In this document: piece by piece, positions 23,007 through 29,901 of the stretch | How the letters are laid out: each line of letters opens with the position of its first letter | Numbering within the stretch: position 1 is the stretch's first letter | NCBI GenBank assembly: GCA_023623185.1 | Contig: JAMNXV010000195.1 | Location: forward strand, 1-38,301 | Length of the DNA stretch: 38,301 nucleotides | From: Bacillota bacterium | GTDB lineage: Bacteria > Bacillota > Sulfobacillia > Symbiobacteriales > Symbiobacteriaceae | Direction of reading: 5' to 3' | Notes under the pieces: generated by a model | The model's input: the letters and a program-made list of their open reading frames with translations, nothing else | The model's database searches: none | What the model was told of the DNA's origin: nothing | Translations under genes and position numbers: made by a program

Positions 23007-23402
23007 GTGAACGAAGAACGGCTGATGATCCTGCAGATGCTGGCCGGCGGCAAGATCTCGGTCGAGGAGGCCGACATCCTGCTCCGGGCCCTGGAGGAGA
23101 CCGCTGCCCCTGCCGGAGAACCGCAGGCGGACCCGGCCGGAACGGCAGCCCCCCGGGCGGAGCGGGCCGACCTGGGGGCGCGGCTGAGTGAACTGGTGCG
23201 GCAGTCCCTGGAGGAGGCCGACCGCGCGCTCGACGAGGCCGTGCGGACCGTGGAGGAGAAGCTGGCGCAGCAGGAGCGGCGGGAGCCCTACCGGCAGATT
23301 CGCCGCCTGGCCGACTCGCTGGACATGGCCAGGGGCAGGACAGCCAGGGTGACCGTGAAGCTCAGTGACCAGAGGGAAGAGAAGACGAGGAGGGTTGATT
23401 GA
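23007..23402 (+). CDS. Short SHOCT-like helical-domain protein, unknown function
   Basis: The 131-residue protein begins NEERLMILQMLAGGKISVEEADILLRALEE, seen in two parts: a bihelical module with the GKISxEEA turn typical of SHOCT-like/YvlB N-terminal domains. A Pro/Ala linker and a charged, probably coiled-coil region (ELVRQSLEEADRALDEAVRT) follow. GTG at 23007 was chosen because GGGGG at 22994-22998 lies 8 bases upstream. It starts 13 bases after the DUF2089 gene and touches the next one. The same module recurs in both neighbours, so these proteins may interact through it. Confidence 0.8.
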   Translation: MNEERLMILQMLAGGKISVEEADILLRALEETAAPAGEPQADPAGTAAPRAERADLGARLSELVRQSLEEADRALDEAVRTVEEKLAQQERREPYRQIRRLADSLDMARGRTARVTVKLSDQREEKTRRVD

Positions 23403-24428
23403 ATGTCCCAGGAGGAACGCCTGCTCATCCTGCAGATGGTGGCAGATAAGAAGATTACCGCCGCCGAGGGCGCGGAACTGCTTCGGGCCCTGGAGGGACA
23501 GCGGGAGGAGGAGTCCTTCGCCGAAACCTCCCCGCCGCCCCGGTCCCGGCGCAGCGGGACATCCGCGACGCTGGCCTCCGGCCTCTCCAGCCTGTTCGAG
23601 GAGGTCGTGGAGCGGGTGACGGGGGCGCTCACCGACTTCAAAGGGCAGCGGTACGAGTTTCCCACCGAGATCAGCGGGGTCTTCACTGCGGACCGGGTGC
23701 CGCTGAAGATCTTCAGCGGCAACGGCCACGTGGAGCTGAGGGGCTGGGACGAACCGGGGTACAAGGCGCAGATCCTCGTGAAGGCCCGGGGGGCCAGCGA
23801 GGACGATGCCCGTCGGCGGGCGGAGGAGGCCTACCGGGTGACGGCCACGGAGACGGGCTTTCACCTGGAGACCGACCGGCGCTTCGACTGGACGGACGTC
23901 GGTGTGCACGTCACGCTGTTCCTGCCCAGGGAGCATACCTATCACGTGGACACGCGCACGGGCAACGGGCACATCCGGCTCGAGGGGATCGCGCTCTCCG
24001 AGGGCAGCGCGAAGAGCGGCAACGGCCGCATCACCGTGCTCGGCGTGACGGCCGACCGCCTCTACCTGAAGTCGGGCAACGGCTCGGTGGAGGTGGACGG
24101 CGACGTGGCCGACCTGGAGGCCACCACGGGCAACGGCTCGCTGCGGGCGATCCCCATGGGCCGCCGCTCCGAGCGGATGCAGCTGAAGACCGGCAACGGC
24201 TCGGCCGCCATCGACACCGGACGGCTGAGCCGGGCGGTGGGCGTCTTCATCGACGCGCACACCGGAATGGGCAGCGTCTCGGTGAGCCGCTCCGACATGG
24301 TGTACGAACTGGATGAGCGGAACCTCGGCTACAAGCACGTCATCGCCCACAGCGAGGGCTACGACCAGGCCGAGCAGAAGGTCGATATCCGCGTGCGCAC
24401 CGGGCTGGGCTCGATCTCCGTCGAATAG
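23403..24428 (+). CDS. DUF4097 (YvlB/LiaG-like) beta-helix protein
   Basis: The 341-residue protein has an N-terminal SHOCT-like module (EERLLILQMVADKKITAAEG) and a DUF4097 beta-strand repeat region from about residue 85 on. This region has evenly spaced turns: FSGNGHVEL, TGNGHIRLEG, SGNGRITVLG, SGNGSVEVDG, TGNGSLRA, TGNGSAAID, TGMGSVSVS and TGLGSISVE. This is the YvlB/LiaG pattern. Relatives belong to envelope-stress regulons in Bacillus, but a molecular activity is not known. There is no signal peptide. AGGAGGG (23388-23394) precedes the ATG, which directly follows the previous stop codon, so the two are translationally linked. Confidence 0.88.
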   Translation: MSQEERLLILQMVADKKITAAEGAELLRALEGQREEESFAETSPPPRSRRSGTSATLASGLSSLFEEVVERVTGALTDFKGQRYEFPTEISGVFTADRVPLKIFSGNGHVELRGWDEPGYKAQILVKARGASEDDARRRAEEAYRVTATETGFHLETDRRFDWTDVGVHVTLFLPREHTYHVDTRTGNGHIRLEGIALSEGSAKSGNGRITVLGVTADRLYLKSGNGSVEVDGDVADLEATTGNGSLRAIPMGRRSERMQLKTGNGSAAIDTGRLSRAVGVFIDAHTGMGSVSVSRSDMVYELDERNLGYKHVIAHSEGYDQAEQKVDIRVRTGLGSISVE

Positions 24429-24440
24429 GCCGGACTAAGG

Positions 24441-24487
24441 GAAAAACTGGGGGGGTTCGCTGCGGCCCGTGCCGCGGCGAACCCCCC
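24441..24487 (-). terminator. Terminator for the Gly/Met repeat protein gene, also between convergent genes
   Basis: GGGGGGTTCGC (24450-24460) and GCGAACCCCCC (24477-24487) form an 11-bp stem, extended after one mismatch by GCGGC/GCCGC around a CCGT loop. On the minus strand the stem is followed by CAGTTTTTCCC, so the T run serves the minus-strand gene ending at 24504. The plus strand has no T run but may also be stopped here. Confidence 0.85.
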
Positions 24488-24503
24488 TCAATGGGGCCGG
24501 GAC

Positions 24504-24989
24504 TCACTGCTGGGGCTGCGTGCCCTGCATATAATCCTGGCCGTCCTGCGGCCAGCCCATGGGCGCACCGCCCGGCATCTTGCCCCACGGCCCCATCATC
24601 ATGCCCTTGCCGAAACCGTCCTTTCCCCAGCCGCCCATTCCGGGATAGCCCATTCCGGGATAGCCCATGCCGGGGTAACCCATGCCCGGGAAGCCCATTC
24701 CGGGAAAGCCCATCCCCGGGAAGCCCTTTCCCCAGCCGCCCTGGCCCGGGTAGCCGCCGTAACCGGCGTGCTCCGGCTCGCGGGCCTCGCCCCGCGGCAT
24801 GCCCAGCAGTTGCGGCTCCATGGCTTCCACGAGCCGGATGGCCTGCGAGGCGGGCATCCCCATGCCCACCAGGGCGCCCATCAGCGCGACCTCGCGCAGC
24901 GTATGTTCACGGTTCGCACCTTCCATCCGCAGCTCCCGCAGTCCGTGGGCAACGATGGGCTCGACTGCACGCATCAGCCGATAAGGCAT
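24504..24989 (-). CDS. Gly/Met/Pro-rich repeat protein of unknown function
   Basis: The 161-residue protein has two parts. The first 80 residues (MPYRLMRAVEPIVAHGLREL, then ALMGALVGMGMPASQAIRLVE) look alpha-helical and soluble. From about residue 80 it is low complexity: several GFPGM or GYPGM pentapeptides in tandem, flanked by GGWGK motifs and ending in a Met/Gly/Gln-rich tail. ATG at 24989 has GGAGG 8 bases upstream, and a terminator with a T run follows the stop, so it is a real gene. No family is recognised. The repeat style resembles structural or coat proteins; spore-coat or metal-binding (Met) roles are guesses only. It is divergent from the Nudix gene. Confidence 0.8.
   Translation of the reverse strand: MPYRLMRAVEPIVAHGLRELRMEGANREHTLREVALMGALVGMGMPASQAIRLVEAMEPQLLGMPRGEAREPEHAGYGGYPGQGGWGKGFPGMGFPGMGFPGMGYPGMGYPGMGYPGMGGWGKDGFGKGMMMGPWGKMPGGAPMGWPQDGQDYMQGTQPQQ
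24634..24723 (-). repeat. Six tandem 15-bp repeats encoding G-M-G-[FY]-P units
   Basis: Six 15-base units run end to end from 24634, the first two identical (CCCATTCCGGGATAG) and the others differing at a few, mostly third-codon, positions. A seventh diverged unit begins at 24724. They lie within the gene on the minus strand and keep its frame. Copy-number change by slippage is likely in this stretch. Confidence 0.92.
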
Positions 24990-25106
24990 GCTGCACACCT
25001 CCACTCCCATGCTATGCCCCGCGGGCGGGTGATGACATAAGCCGGGGGAAGCGGAGGGGCGCCTTTCGGTGTATGATGGGTACAAGAGCATGGTGGAGGG
25101 GCCTGC

Positions 25107-25559
25107 ATGAGATTGGCAGCGGCTTTGCGCACTGCGCTCGCGGTCGGTTACGACCTCTTCCTGAAGCTGAATCCCCGCAAGGTGGCCGCCCACGCGGTGA
25201 TCCCGGACGATGCCGGGCGCGTGCTGGTGCTGCGGTCGCGCTACGCAGACGTGTGGATGCTGCCCGGCGGCGGGCTGGGGGCCGGCGAGCACCTGGACGA
25301 GGGCGTCCGCCGTGAGTGCCGGGAAGAGCTGGGTGTGGATGTTGTGGTGGAAGCCCTGACGGGTATGTACTACGTGGAACGGTCGGCCGCCTACGTCGGG
25401 GTGTTTCGCTGCCGGCTGGAGGGGCAGCCGATCCGGCTCTCCCACGAACACGAGGCGTACGCATGGGTGGCGCCGGACCAGCTGCCGCCCCCCGCCCGGA
25501 TCATGGCGCGCGATGCGCTGCGGTTCGACGGCACCACCGCCGTCGCCCGGCTGCCCTGA
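25107..25559 (+). CDS. Nudix hydrolase
   Basis: The 150-residue protein contains an exact Nudix box, GX5EX7REUXEEXGU, in GGLGAGEHLDEGVRRECREELGV (23 residues, starting near residue 55), preceded by WMLPGG. The enzyme should hydrolyse a nucleoside diphosphate linked to some moiety, with Mg ions bound by the box glutamates. The substrate is not predictable. The N-terminal 30 residues are a helical extension. ATG at 25107 follows GGAGGGG (25095-25101); a TATGAT at 25072-25077 is a possible -10 box. It converges with the CPBP gene, leaving one base between stops and no terminator. Confidence 0.92.
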   Translation: MRLAAALRTALAVGYDLFLKLNPRKVAAHAVIPDDAGRVLVLRSRYADVWMLPGGGLGAGEHLDEGVRRECREELGVDVVVEALTGMYYVERSAAYVGVFRCRLEGQPIRLSHEHEAYAWVAPDQLPPPARIMARDALRFDGTTAVARLP

Positions 25560-25560
25560 G

Positions 25561-26601
25561 TCAGCCGAACACCATGGCCAGCTCCTGCATGGCTGCCCAC
25601 AGGTAGATGCCCAGGGTCAGCCCGCCCGTGAGCCACGAGGCTGCGCTCAGCAGACGGCGCCGGCGCAGGCGCAGGACGGCCAGTTCGCCGGCGAGCCGCT
25701 GCAGTTCGGCGTCGCCCTCGAAGGCCAGGTCCTCCAGGTGGGGCCCCTGCTCCGTCTGTCCCTCGGCCTGCCAGTCCAGCTCCACCTCGAACTCCGCAGG
25801 GCGGGCCAGGTGGCGGGGGCTGAACCCGGCGGCCAGGAAGTAGGCGACGGCCGAGAGCCCCGCCGCCATGAGGGTCAGCATGACCATCGACGTCCAGACG
25901 GCCGTATCGGGAAGCATCTCAAGCCCCTGCAGTTCGGCAGGAGTTGCCTGGTCCTGCACGAAGAATGTCAGAAGCAGGGCGATGCCGTTGTTGATCAGGT
26001 GCATGATCATGCCGGGCAGGATCGAGCCCGAGCGCTGCACCGCCAGGGCCCACAGCATGCCCAGCAGGGTCAGGGGGATCAGCCGGACGATGCTGAGATG
26101 GAGCGCGCCGAAAAGCAGGCCGGTCAGGACGACCGCGGCGGTGGGGCCCAGGGTGCGCAGGGCGCCGAGCACGTATCCCCGGAAGGAGAGCTCCTCGCAG
26201 ATGGCCGGCACCAGGGCCCCGACCAGCAGCGCAAGCCAGGAGCCGGCGTCCAGGAGGATCTGGTAGGTCTGGGGCATCTCGCCGCCCAGGCGCTGCACCA
26301 GCAGCACCAGCACGGCGCCCATCAGCTGGGCGGCCAGCCAGCCGACCACGCCCAGCAGCACCGCCCGGCCGAAGCCCCCAGGCGAGAGCATGCGCAGGCG
26401 GAGGAAGGGGCGGAGAGGCCGCTTTTCCACCGCGAGGGTGAAGACGATCGGCAGGGCGACGAAGATGAGGAGCTGGGAGAGGACCACCCCTGTGAGGCCG
26501 AGCGAGTACTGGAGCGCACCGCCTGCGAACAGCAGCAGGACGAGCGCCGTCAGGTAAAAGGCGAGAACCCGGACCAGGGCCACCTGTTGTCTTGTGGTCA
26601 C
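25561..26601 (-). CDS. CPBP-family intramembrane metalloprotease (CAAX protease-like)
   Basis: The 346-residue protein has about eight membrane helices and the CPBP (Abi/CAAX, Rce1-like) motifs in order: ICEELSFRGYVLGAL (EExxxR), LLFGALHLSI (FxxxH) and MIMHLINNGIAL (HxxxN). These residues form the glutamate protease site in the membrane. Bacterial members act in protein processing, bacteriocin immunity or signalling; the target here is unknown. The C-terminal 120 residues hold a soluble acidic segment followed by one last helix. GTG at 26601 has GGAGG 8 bases upstream. It is divergent from the second ECF sigma operon, which might control it. Confidence 0.9.
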   Translation of the reverse strand: MTTRQQVALVRVLAFYLTALVLLLFAGGALQYSLGLTGVVLSQLLIFVALPIVFTLAVEKRPLRPFLRLRMLSPGGFGRAVLLGVVGWLAAQLMGAVLVLLVQRLGGEMPQTYQILLDAGSWLALLVGALVPAICEELSFRGYVLGALRTLGPTAAVVLTGLLFGALHLSIVRLIPLTLLGMLWALAVQRSGSILPGMIMHLINNGIALLLTFFVQDQATPAELQGLEMLPDTAVWTSMVMLTLMAAGLSAVAYFLAAGFSPRHLARPAEFEVELDWQAEGQTEQGPHLEDLAFEGDAELQRLAGELAVLRLRRRRLLSAASWLTGGLTLGIYLWAAMQELAMVFG

Positions 26602-26654
26602 GCGTCTATCCTCCGCTTACCAGATGAATTGAGAATGAAAACTTGTTGAAGGGA

Positions 26655-26673
26655 ACGCACGCGTTTGGTGCGT
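26655..26673. promoter_or_regulatory. Inverted repeat between the CPBP and second ECF sigma genes
   Basis: ACGCAC (26655-26660) and GTGCGT (26668-26673) form a perfect 6-bp inverted repeat with a 7-base spacer, in the divergent region. GGAAC (26652-26656) and CGTC (26671-26674) look like ECF promoter elements, but only 14 bases separate them where about 16 are usual. It may be an operator or an atypical self-regulated promoter. Confidence 0.4.
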
Positions 26674-26699
26674 CTAACGCGCGAGAACCCCTGAGAGGT

Positions 26700-27338
26700 G
26701 TGTGGAAAATCTTGTCTCCCCGTGACGAAACTCTGGCTTTCGCGGCGCAACAGGGGGATATGGATGCCTTCGCGGCCCTTGTGAACCGGCACAAGGGGCG
26801 TGTTTACCGCACCCTTTATCAGGTGGTTGGCGACGCCGCCGATGCGCAGGATCTGGCGCAGGAGGTCTTCGTCAAGGTCTTCCGCAACCTGGGGAGCTAC
26901 CGCGGCGATGCCGCCTTCACCACCTGGCTCCACCGGGTCACCCTCAACATGGCCTTCGACTGGCTGCGGGCCCGGAAGCGCCGTCCGCTCACCGTGCCGC
27001 TGGAACCGCCGCCGGGTCAGGAGGAGCAGCGGATGCCTGACCTGCCCAGCCCCGAGGCCGGGCCGGAGGAACTCACCCTGCGGGAGGAACGGCGCCGAAA
27101 CCTGCGGGCGGCGATCGACCGGCTCTCGCCGGACTACAAAGAGGTCGTGCTGCTCTATCACTTCTACCATCTGAGCTACCAGCAGATCGCCGACAGGCTC
27201 GGGATACCGGTGCGCACGGTGGAAACCCGCCTGTACCGGGCCAGGGCGAACCTGAAACGGATGCTGACCAGCTTGGAAGGAGGTGAGCGCGTTGAAGTGC
27301 AGCGATGTGCTCCTGCGACTGGAGGCGTACTGGGCTGA
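26700..27338 (+). CDS. ECF-type RNA polymerase sigma factor (second of two), SigW-like
   Basis: The protein of about 212 residues has region 2 (AFAALVNRHKGRVYRTLYQV, DAQDLAQEVFVKVFRNLGSY, FTTWLHRVTLNMAFDWLRAR) and region 4 (LSPDYKEVVLLYHFYHLSYQ, then QIADRLGIPVRTVETRLYRA). It resembles the SigW/RpoE group. The start is uncertain: GTG at 26700 or TTG at 26712, neither with perfect spacing from GAGAGG (26693-26698); the conserved part begins soon after. The following zinc-finger anti-sigma gene overlaps its 3' end by 47 bases with the ribosome-binding site inside this gene, giving coupled translation. The signal is unknown but such pairs usually answer to envelope stress. Confidence 0.92.
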   Translation: MWKILSPRDETLAFAAQQGDMDAFAALVNRHKGRVYRTLYQVVGDAADAQDLAQEVFVKVFRNLGSYRGDAAFTTWLHRVTLNMAFDWLRARKRRPLTVPLEPPPGQEEQRMPDLPSPEAGPEELTLREERRRNLRAAIDRLSPDYKEVVLLYHFYHLSYQQIADRLGIPVRTVETRLYRARANLKRMLTSLEGGERVEVQRCAPATGGVLG

Positions 27339-27795
27339 AGAGCTGACGGGGGCAGAGCGGGCGGACTTCGACGCGCACCTCGAGGGCTGCGCTGAGTGCC
27401 GCTACCTGGTGGAAGGCCGGGAGCTGCTCAGCGATCTGGCCGATCCGGAACTGGCGCGGATGGTGCTGACCGAGCCGCCGCCCCTGCCCGACGACTTCAC
27501 CGAGCGGGTGATGGCGCGGGTGGAGGCGGAACGGCCGCGGCCTTTCGCCTTCCTCTGGCCCTGGCTGCGCGGGCACTGGTCGATTCACCAGTACGCCAGC
27601 GTCGCCTACGCGCTCGCCGCCACTCTTGTGGTAGTTTCGCTGGGCAACCGGTTTTTCCTCTGGAGCCAGGCCACCGACCGTCTGGCGGTGTGGACCGCCA
27701 AGGGGCAGGCCTACTGGGCTGCCATCGAGGCCTGGGCGGGGCCCGTCTCCGACCGGCTGCTGAGCATGTGGTACGCGCTGACGGCCTTAGTATAG
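27292..27795 (+). CDS. Zinc-finger (ZAS) membrane anti-sigma factor
   Basis: The 167-residue protein starts KCSDVLLRLEAYWAEELTG and contains HLEGCAEC, the HxxxCxxC zinc motif of anti-sigma factors, which with the upstream residues binds Zn and clasps the sigma factor. One membrane helix lies at about residues 103-123 (ASVAYALAATLVVVSLG), followed by a short outer domain. TTG at 27292 was chosen because AGGAGG at 27278-27283 is 8 bases upstream. It overlaps the ECF sigma gene. Release of the sigma factor presumably follows cleavage or a conformational change in this protein; the divergent CPBP membrane protease is a possible but unproven actor. Confidence 0.88.
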   Translation: MKCSDVLLRLEAYWAEELTGAERADFDAHLEGCAECRYLVEGRELLSDLADPELARMVLTEPPPLPDDFTERVMARVEAERPRPFAFLWPWLRGHWSIHQYASVAYALAATLVVVSLGNRFFLWSQATDRLAVWTAKGQAYWAAIEAWAGPVSDRLLSMWYALTALV

Positions 27796-27817
27796 CGATT
27801 CGTAGGAGGCGACACCG

Positions 27818-28438
27818 ATGAGTTGCGCCTACCACCCCGAACGGGAGGTTCGGGGGATCTGCAGCAACTGTGGCCGGCCGGTGTGCGCGGAGTGCCTGGT
27901 GGACCTGAACGGGCAGCCGTTCTGCAAGCACTGCCTGGCGGCGCGGATGCAGCAGCCCGTGCGCGAGATCAGCGGGTTCGTGCGCTTCGTGCTCTCCATC
28001 GCGCCGGGCGTTGGCCATTTCTATATGGGATTTTTCAACCGGGGCATGCAGTTTTTCCTGGTCACCCTCGTGGGCGGCATGATCCTCAACCTGGCGTTCC
28101 CCGGTCTGCTGGGCCTGTACATTCCGGCCGCGATCTTCTTCAGCATCTTTGACGCCCGCGAGATTCACCTGCGGCTGAGCCAGGGCCTCGAGGTGGAGGA
28201 CCGCGGTTTTTTCGACGTAAGAGCCCTGCCGCAACAGTTCGGCCAGCGCCACGCGGGCATCGCCCTGATCGTGCTGGGCGCGCTCGCGCTCTGGCGCGTG
28301 ATCTCGACCGACCTGCTGAGGTGGCTCTTCAAGGCGAACTACGTGGTGGTGCAGCGTGCGCTGAACGGCTTCACCTTCGGCATTCTGGCGGTGGGGCTCG
28401 GCGTATGGCTGCTCATGCGCGAGCAGCGCCGGCAGTAG
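27818..28438 (+). CDS. B-box zinc-finger multi-pass membrane protein
   Basis: The 206-residue protein begins with a B-box-type zinc finger: CAYHPEREVRGICSNCGRPV then CAECLVDLNGQPFCKHC, with Cys and His ligands in order. The rest has about four to five membrane helices (SGFVRFVLSIAPGVGHFYMG, FFLVTLVGGMILNLAFPGLL and others), with a GxGHFYMGFFNRGMQFF loop reminiscent of TM2-type membrane proteins. It starts 22 bases after the anti-sigma gene behind GGAGG, so it probably belongs to that operon. Function is unknown; a membrane role tied to the stress operon is only inferred. Confidence 0.85.
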   Translation: MSCAYHPEREVRGICSNCGRPVCAECLVDLNGQPFCKHCLAARMQQPVREISGFVRFVLSIAPGVGHFYMGFFNRGMQFFLVTLVGGMILNLAFPGLLGLYIPAAIFFSIFDAREIHLRLSQGLEVEDRGFFDVRALPQQFGQRHAGIALIVLGALALWRVISTDLLRWLFKANYVVVQRALNGFTFGILAVGLGVWLLMREQRRQ

Positions 28439-28463
28439 CGCCGGCGCGAAAGGAGGCACCGCC

Positions 28464-29426
28464 ATGCCGGCTGGCACCGGGCTGGCTTTGGGGATCGACC
28501 TGGGTGGGACGGCGATCAAGGTCGGCGTGGTGAACCGCGCCGGGGAGATTCTGGCCCGGGCCTCCCGGGCCACGGAGGCCGAGACGGGCCCCGAAGGGGT
28601 CGTGGAGCGGATCGCCCTTGCGGTGATGGACGCTCTGCACGCCTGCGGCCGGGAGCTTTCAGACCTGGACGGCGTGGGCGTGGGCACCCCGGGGATCTGC
28701 GATGCCGCGCGCGGCCTGGTGCGCAGTTCGGGCAACCTGGGCTGGAAGGAAGTGCCCCTGGGTCGGCTGCTGAGCCGGCGGCTGGGGGTGCCCGTGCGGC
28801 TGGAGAACGACGCGAACTGCGCCGCCTGGGGCGAGCAGTGGTGCGGCGCGGCCCGGGGCTGCGACGATGTCATCCTCTTCACGCTGGGCACAGGCGTGGG
28901 CGGCGCCCTCATTCTGGGCGGGCGCCTCTACAGCGGGGCAAGCGGCTGGGCCGGAGAGCTGGGCCACATCCGGGTGATGCCGGATGGGCCGCCCTGCTCC
29001 TGCGGGCTGTCGGGCTGCCTCGAGACCGTCGCCTCGGCCGCGGCCATGGGGCGCGCAGGTCAGGAGGCCGTCGCGGCCGGCCGCTCGCCCGCCGTGGCGC
29101 GCATCGCCGCCGCGCAGGGCGGCCAGGTCGATGCCCGGGCGGTCATCACCGCCGCCCGGGAGGGCGACGCCGCTGCGGCTGAAATCTTGCGGCGGGCCGG
29201 GGAGTACCTGGGGCAGGCGTCGGCCATGCTGATCAGCGCGCTCAACCCGGCCCTGATCGTGGTGGGCGGTGGCGGCGCGTACGCCGGCGGTTTTCTGCTG
29301 GAGCCCATGCGCCGAGTGATCGCCGAACAGGCGATGCCGGGCCCCGCCGGCGTCGTCCGGGTGGTACAGGCGGCCCTGGGCAACGATGCCGGACTGATCG
29401 GCGCCGCGACCTCCGTGTGGCGCTGA
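28464..29426 (+). CDS. ROK-family sugar kinase, probable glucokinase
   Basis: The 320-residue protein opens LGIDLGGTAIKVGVVNRAGE, the ATP phosphate-binding loop of ROK proteins. It has the GVGVGTPGICD segment, RLENDANCAAWGEQWCGAA with the catalytic Asp, LFTLGTGVGGALILGG, GELGHIRV and the zinc motif CSCGLSGCLE. No DNA-binding domain precedes it, so it is a kinase, not a repressor. Glucokinase is the usual activity for this branch; other hexoses are possible. GGAGG precedes the ATG at 28464 by 7 bases. It is 25 bases from the membrane protein gene and may be cotranscribed with it. A terminator zone lies just downstream. Confidence 0.93.
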   Translation: MPAGTGLALGIDLGGTAIKVGVVNRAGEILARASRATEAETGPEGVVERIALAVMDALHACGRELSDLDGVGVGTPGICDAARGLVRSSGNLGWKEVPLGRLLSRRLGVPVRLENDANCAAWGEQWCGAARGCDDVILFTLGTGVGGALILGGRLYSGASGWAGELGHIRVMPDGPPCSCGLSGCLETVASAAAMGRAGQEAVAAGRSPAVARIAAAQGGQVDARAVITAAREGDAAAAEILRRAGEYLGQASAMLISALNPALIVVGGGGAYAGGFLLEPMRRVIAEQAMPGPAGVVRVVQAALGNDAGLIGAATSVWR

Positions 29427-29448
29427 GGCGCGGAAAAAGGGGCAGGCC

Positions 29449-29479
29449 AAAGAAAAGGGGCAGGCTTTTTGGCCTGCCC
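29449..29479 (-). terminator. Terminator for the small zinc-ribbon gene, with alternative hairpin on the plus strand
   Basis: GGGCAGGC (29458-29465) and GCCTGCCC (29472-29479) pair around a T-rich loop. On the minus strand the stem is followed by CTTTTCTTT, so this ends the gene at 29508. A second copy of the left arm, GGGGCAGGCC at 29439-29448, can also pair with 29471-29479 and could stop the ROK kinase transcript from the other side. Confidence 0.75.
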
Positions 29480-29507
29480 TTCTTGGCTGTGGGCGGTGGG
29501 CTGCGAG

Positions 29508-29786
29508 CTAGTCGCGGCCCGGGCTCGCGGTGGGGGGCGCGTCGTCTGTGCCGGGGGCGATCCAGGCGCCGCAGAAGGGGCAGCGCACGCGCGCGGCGGG
29601 CGGGAACGCGCCCAGCCGCTTGCCGCAGCATGACACGGGGTGGAGCGGCAGCGACGGCAGCTTCTGCCTGAGCAGCCGCCGCCGGTCCAGCTCCCGGATG
29701 TCGGCTTCCACCAGCGCGAGAAACTCCTTCAGGTCGAGACTGCGCAGCTCGCGCTCGGTCATGGGCTGCCTCGGATGACCTCCCAC
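29508..29786 (-). CDS. Small protein with a C-terminal zinc ribbon, unknown function
   Basis: The 92-residue protein has a helical, charged N-terminal half (LRSLDLKEFLALVEADIREL) and a Cys-rich end, VSCCGKRLGAFPPAARVRCPFCGAWI, in which CC and CPFC could bind a zinc ion. No family is recognised. It is judged real because GGGAGGTG lies 9 bases before GTG 29786, ATG 29762 also has a GAGG nearby, and a terminator with T run follows. It is divergent from the PHP gene at 29902. The 115 bases between them hold no clear promoter. Confidence 0.72.
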   Translation of the reverse strand: MGGHPRQPMTERELRSLDLKEFLALVEADIRELDRRRLLRQKLPSLPLHPVSCCGKRLGAFPPAARVRCPFCGAWIAPGTDDAPPTASPGRD

Positions 29787-29901
29787 GGCCTTTCACCTCC
29801 CGTGCGGAGCGCCACCGGTAACTCTCCCTGTTCGGAAGGTTTGGCGATCGGATGCTCAATTCCTGCCGGGAATACTAGCGGCTGCGAGGGAGGGACGCGC
29901 G

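Noticed and set aside
24634-24738. Tandem repeats as a CRISPR array
   Set aside because: Units are 15 bases with no spacers and are in frame within a coding sequence.
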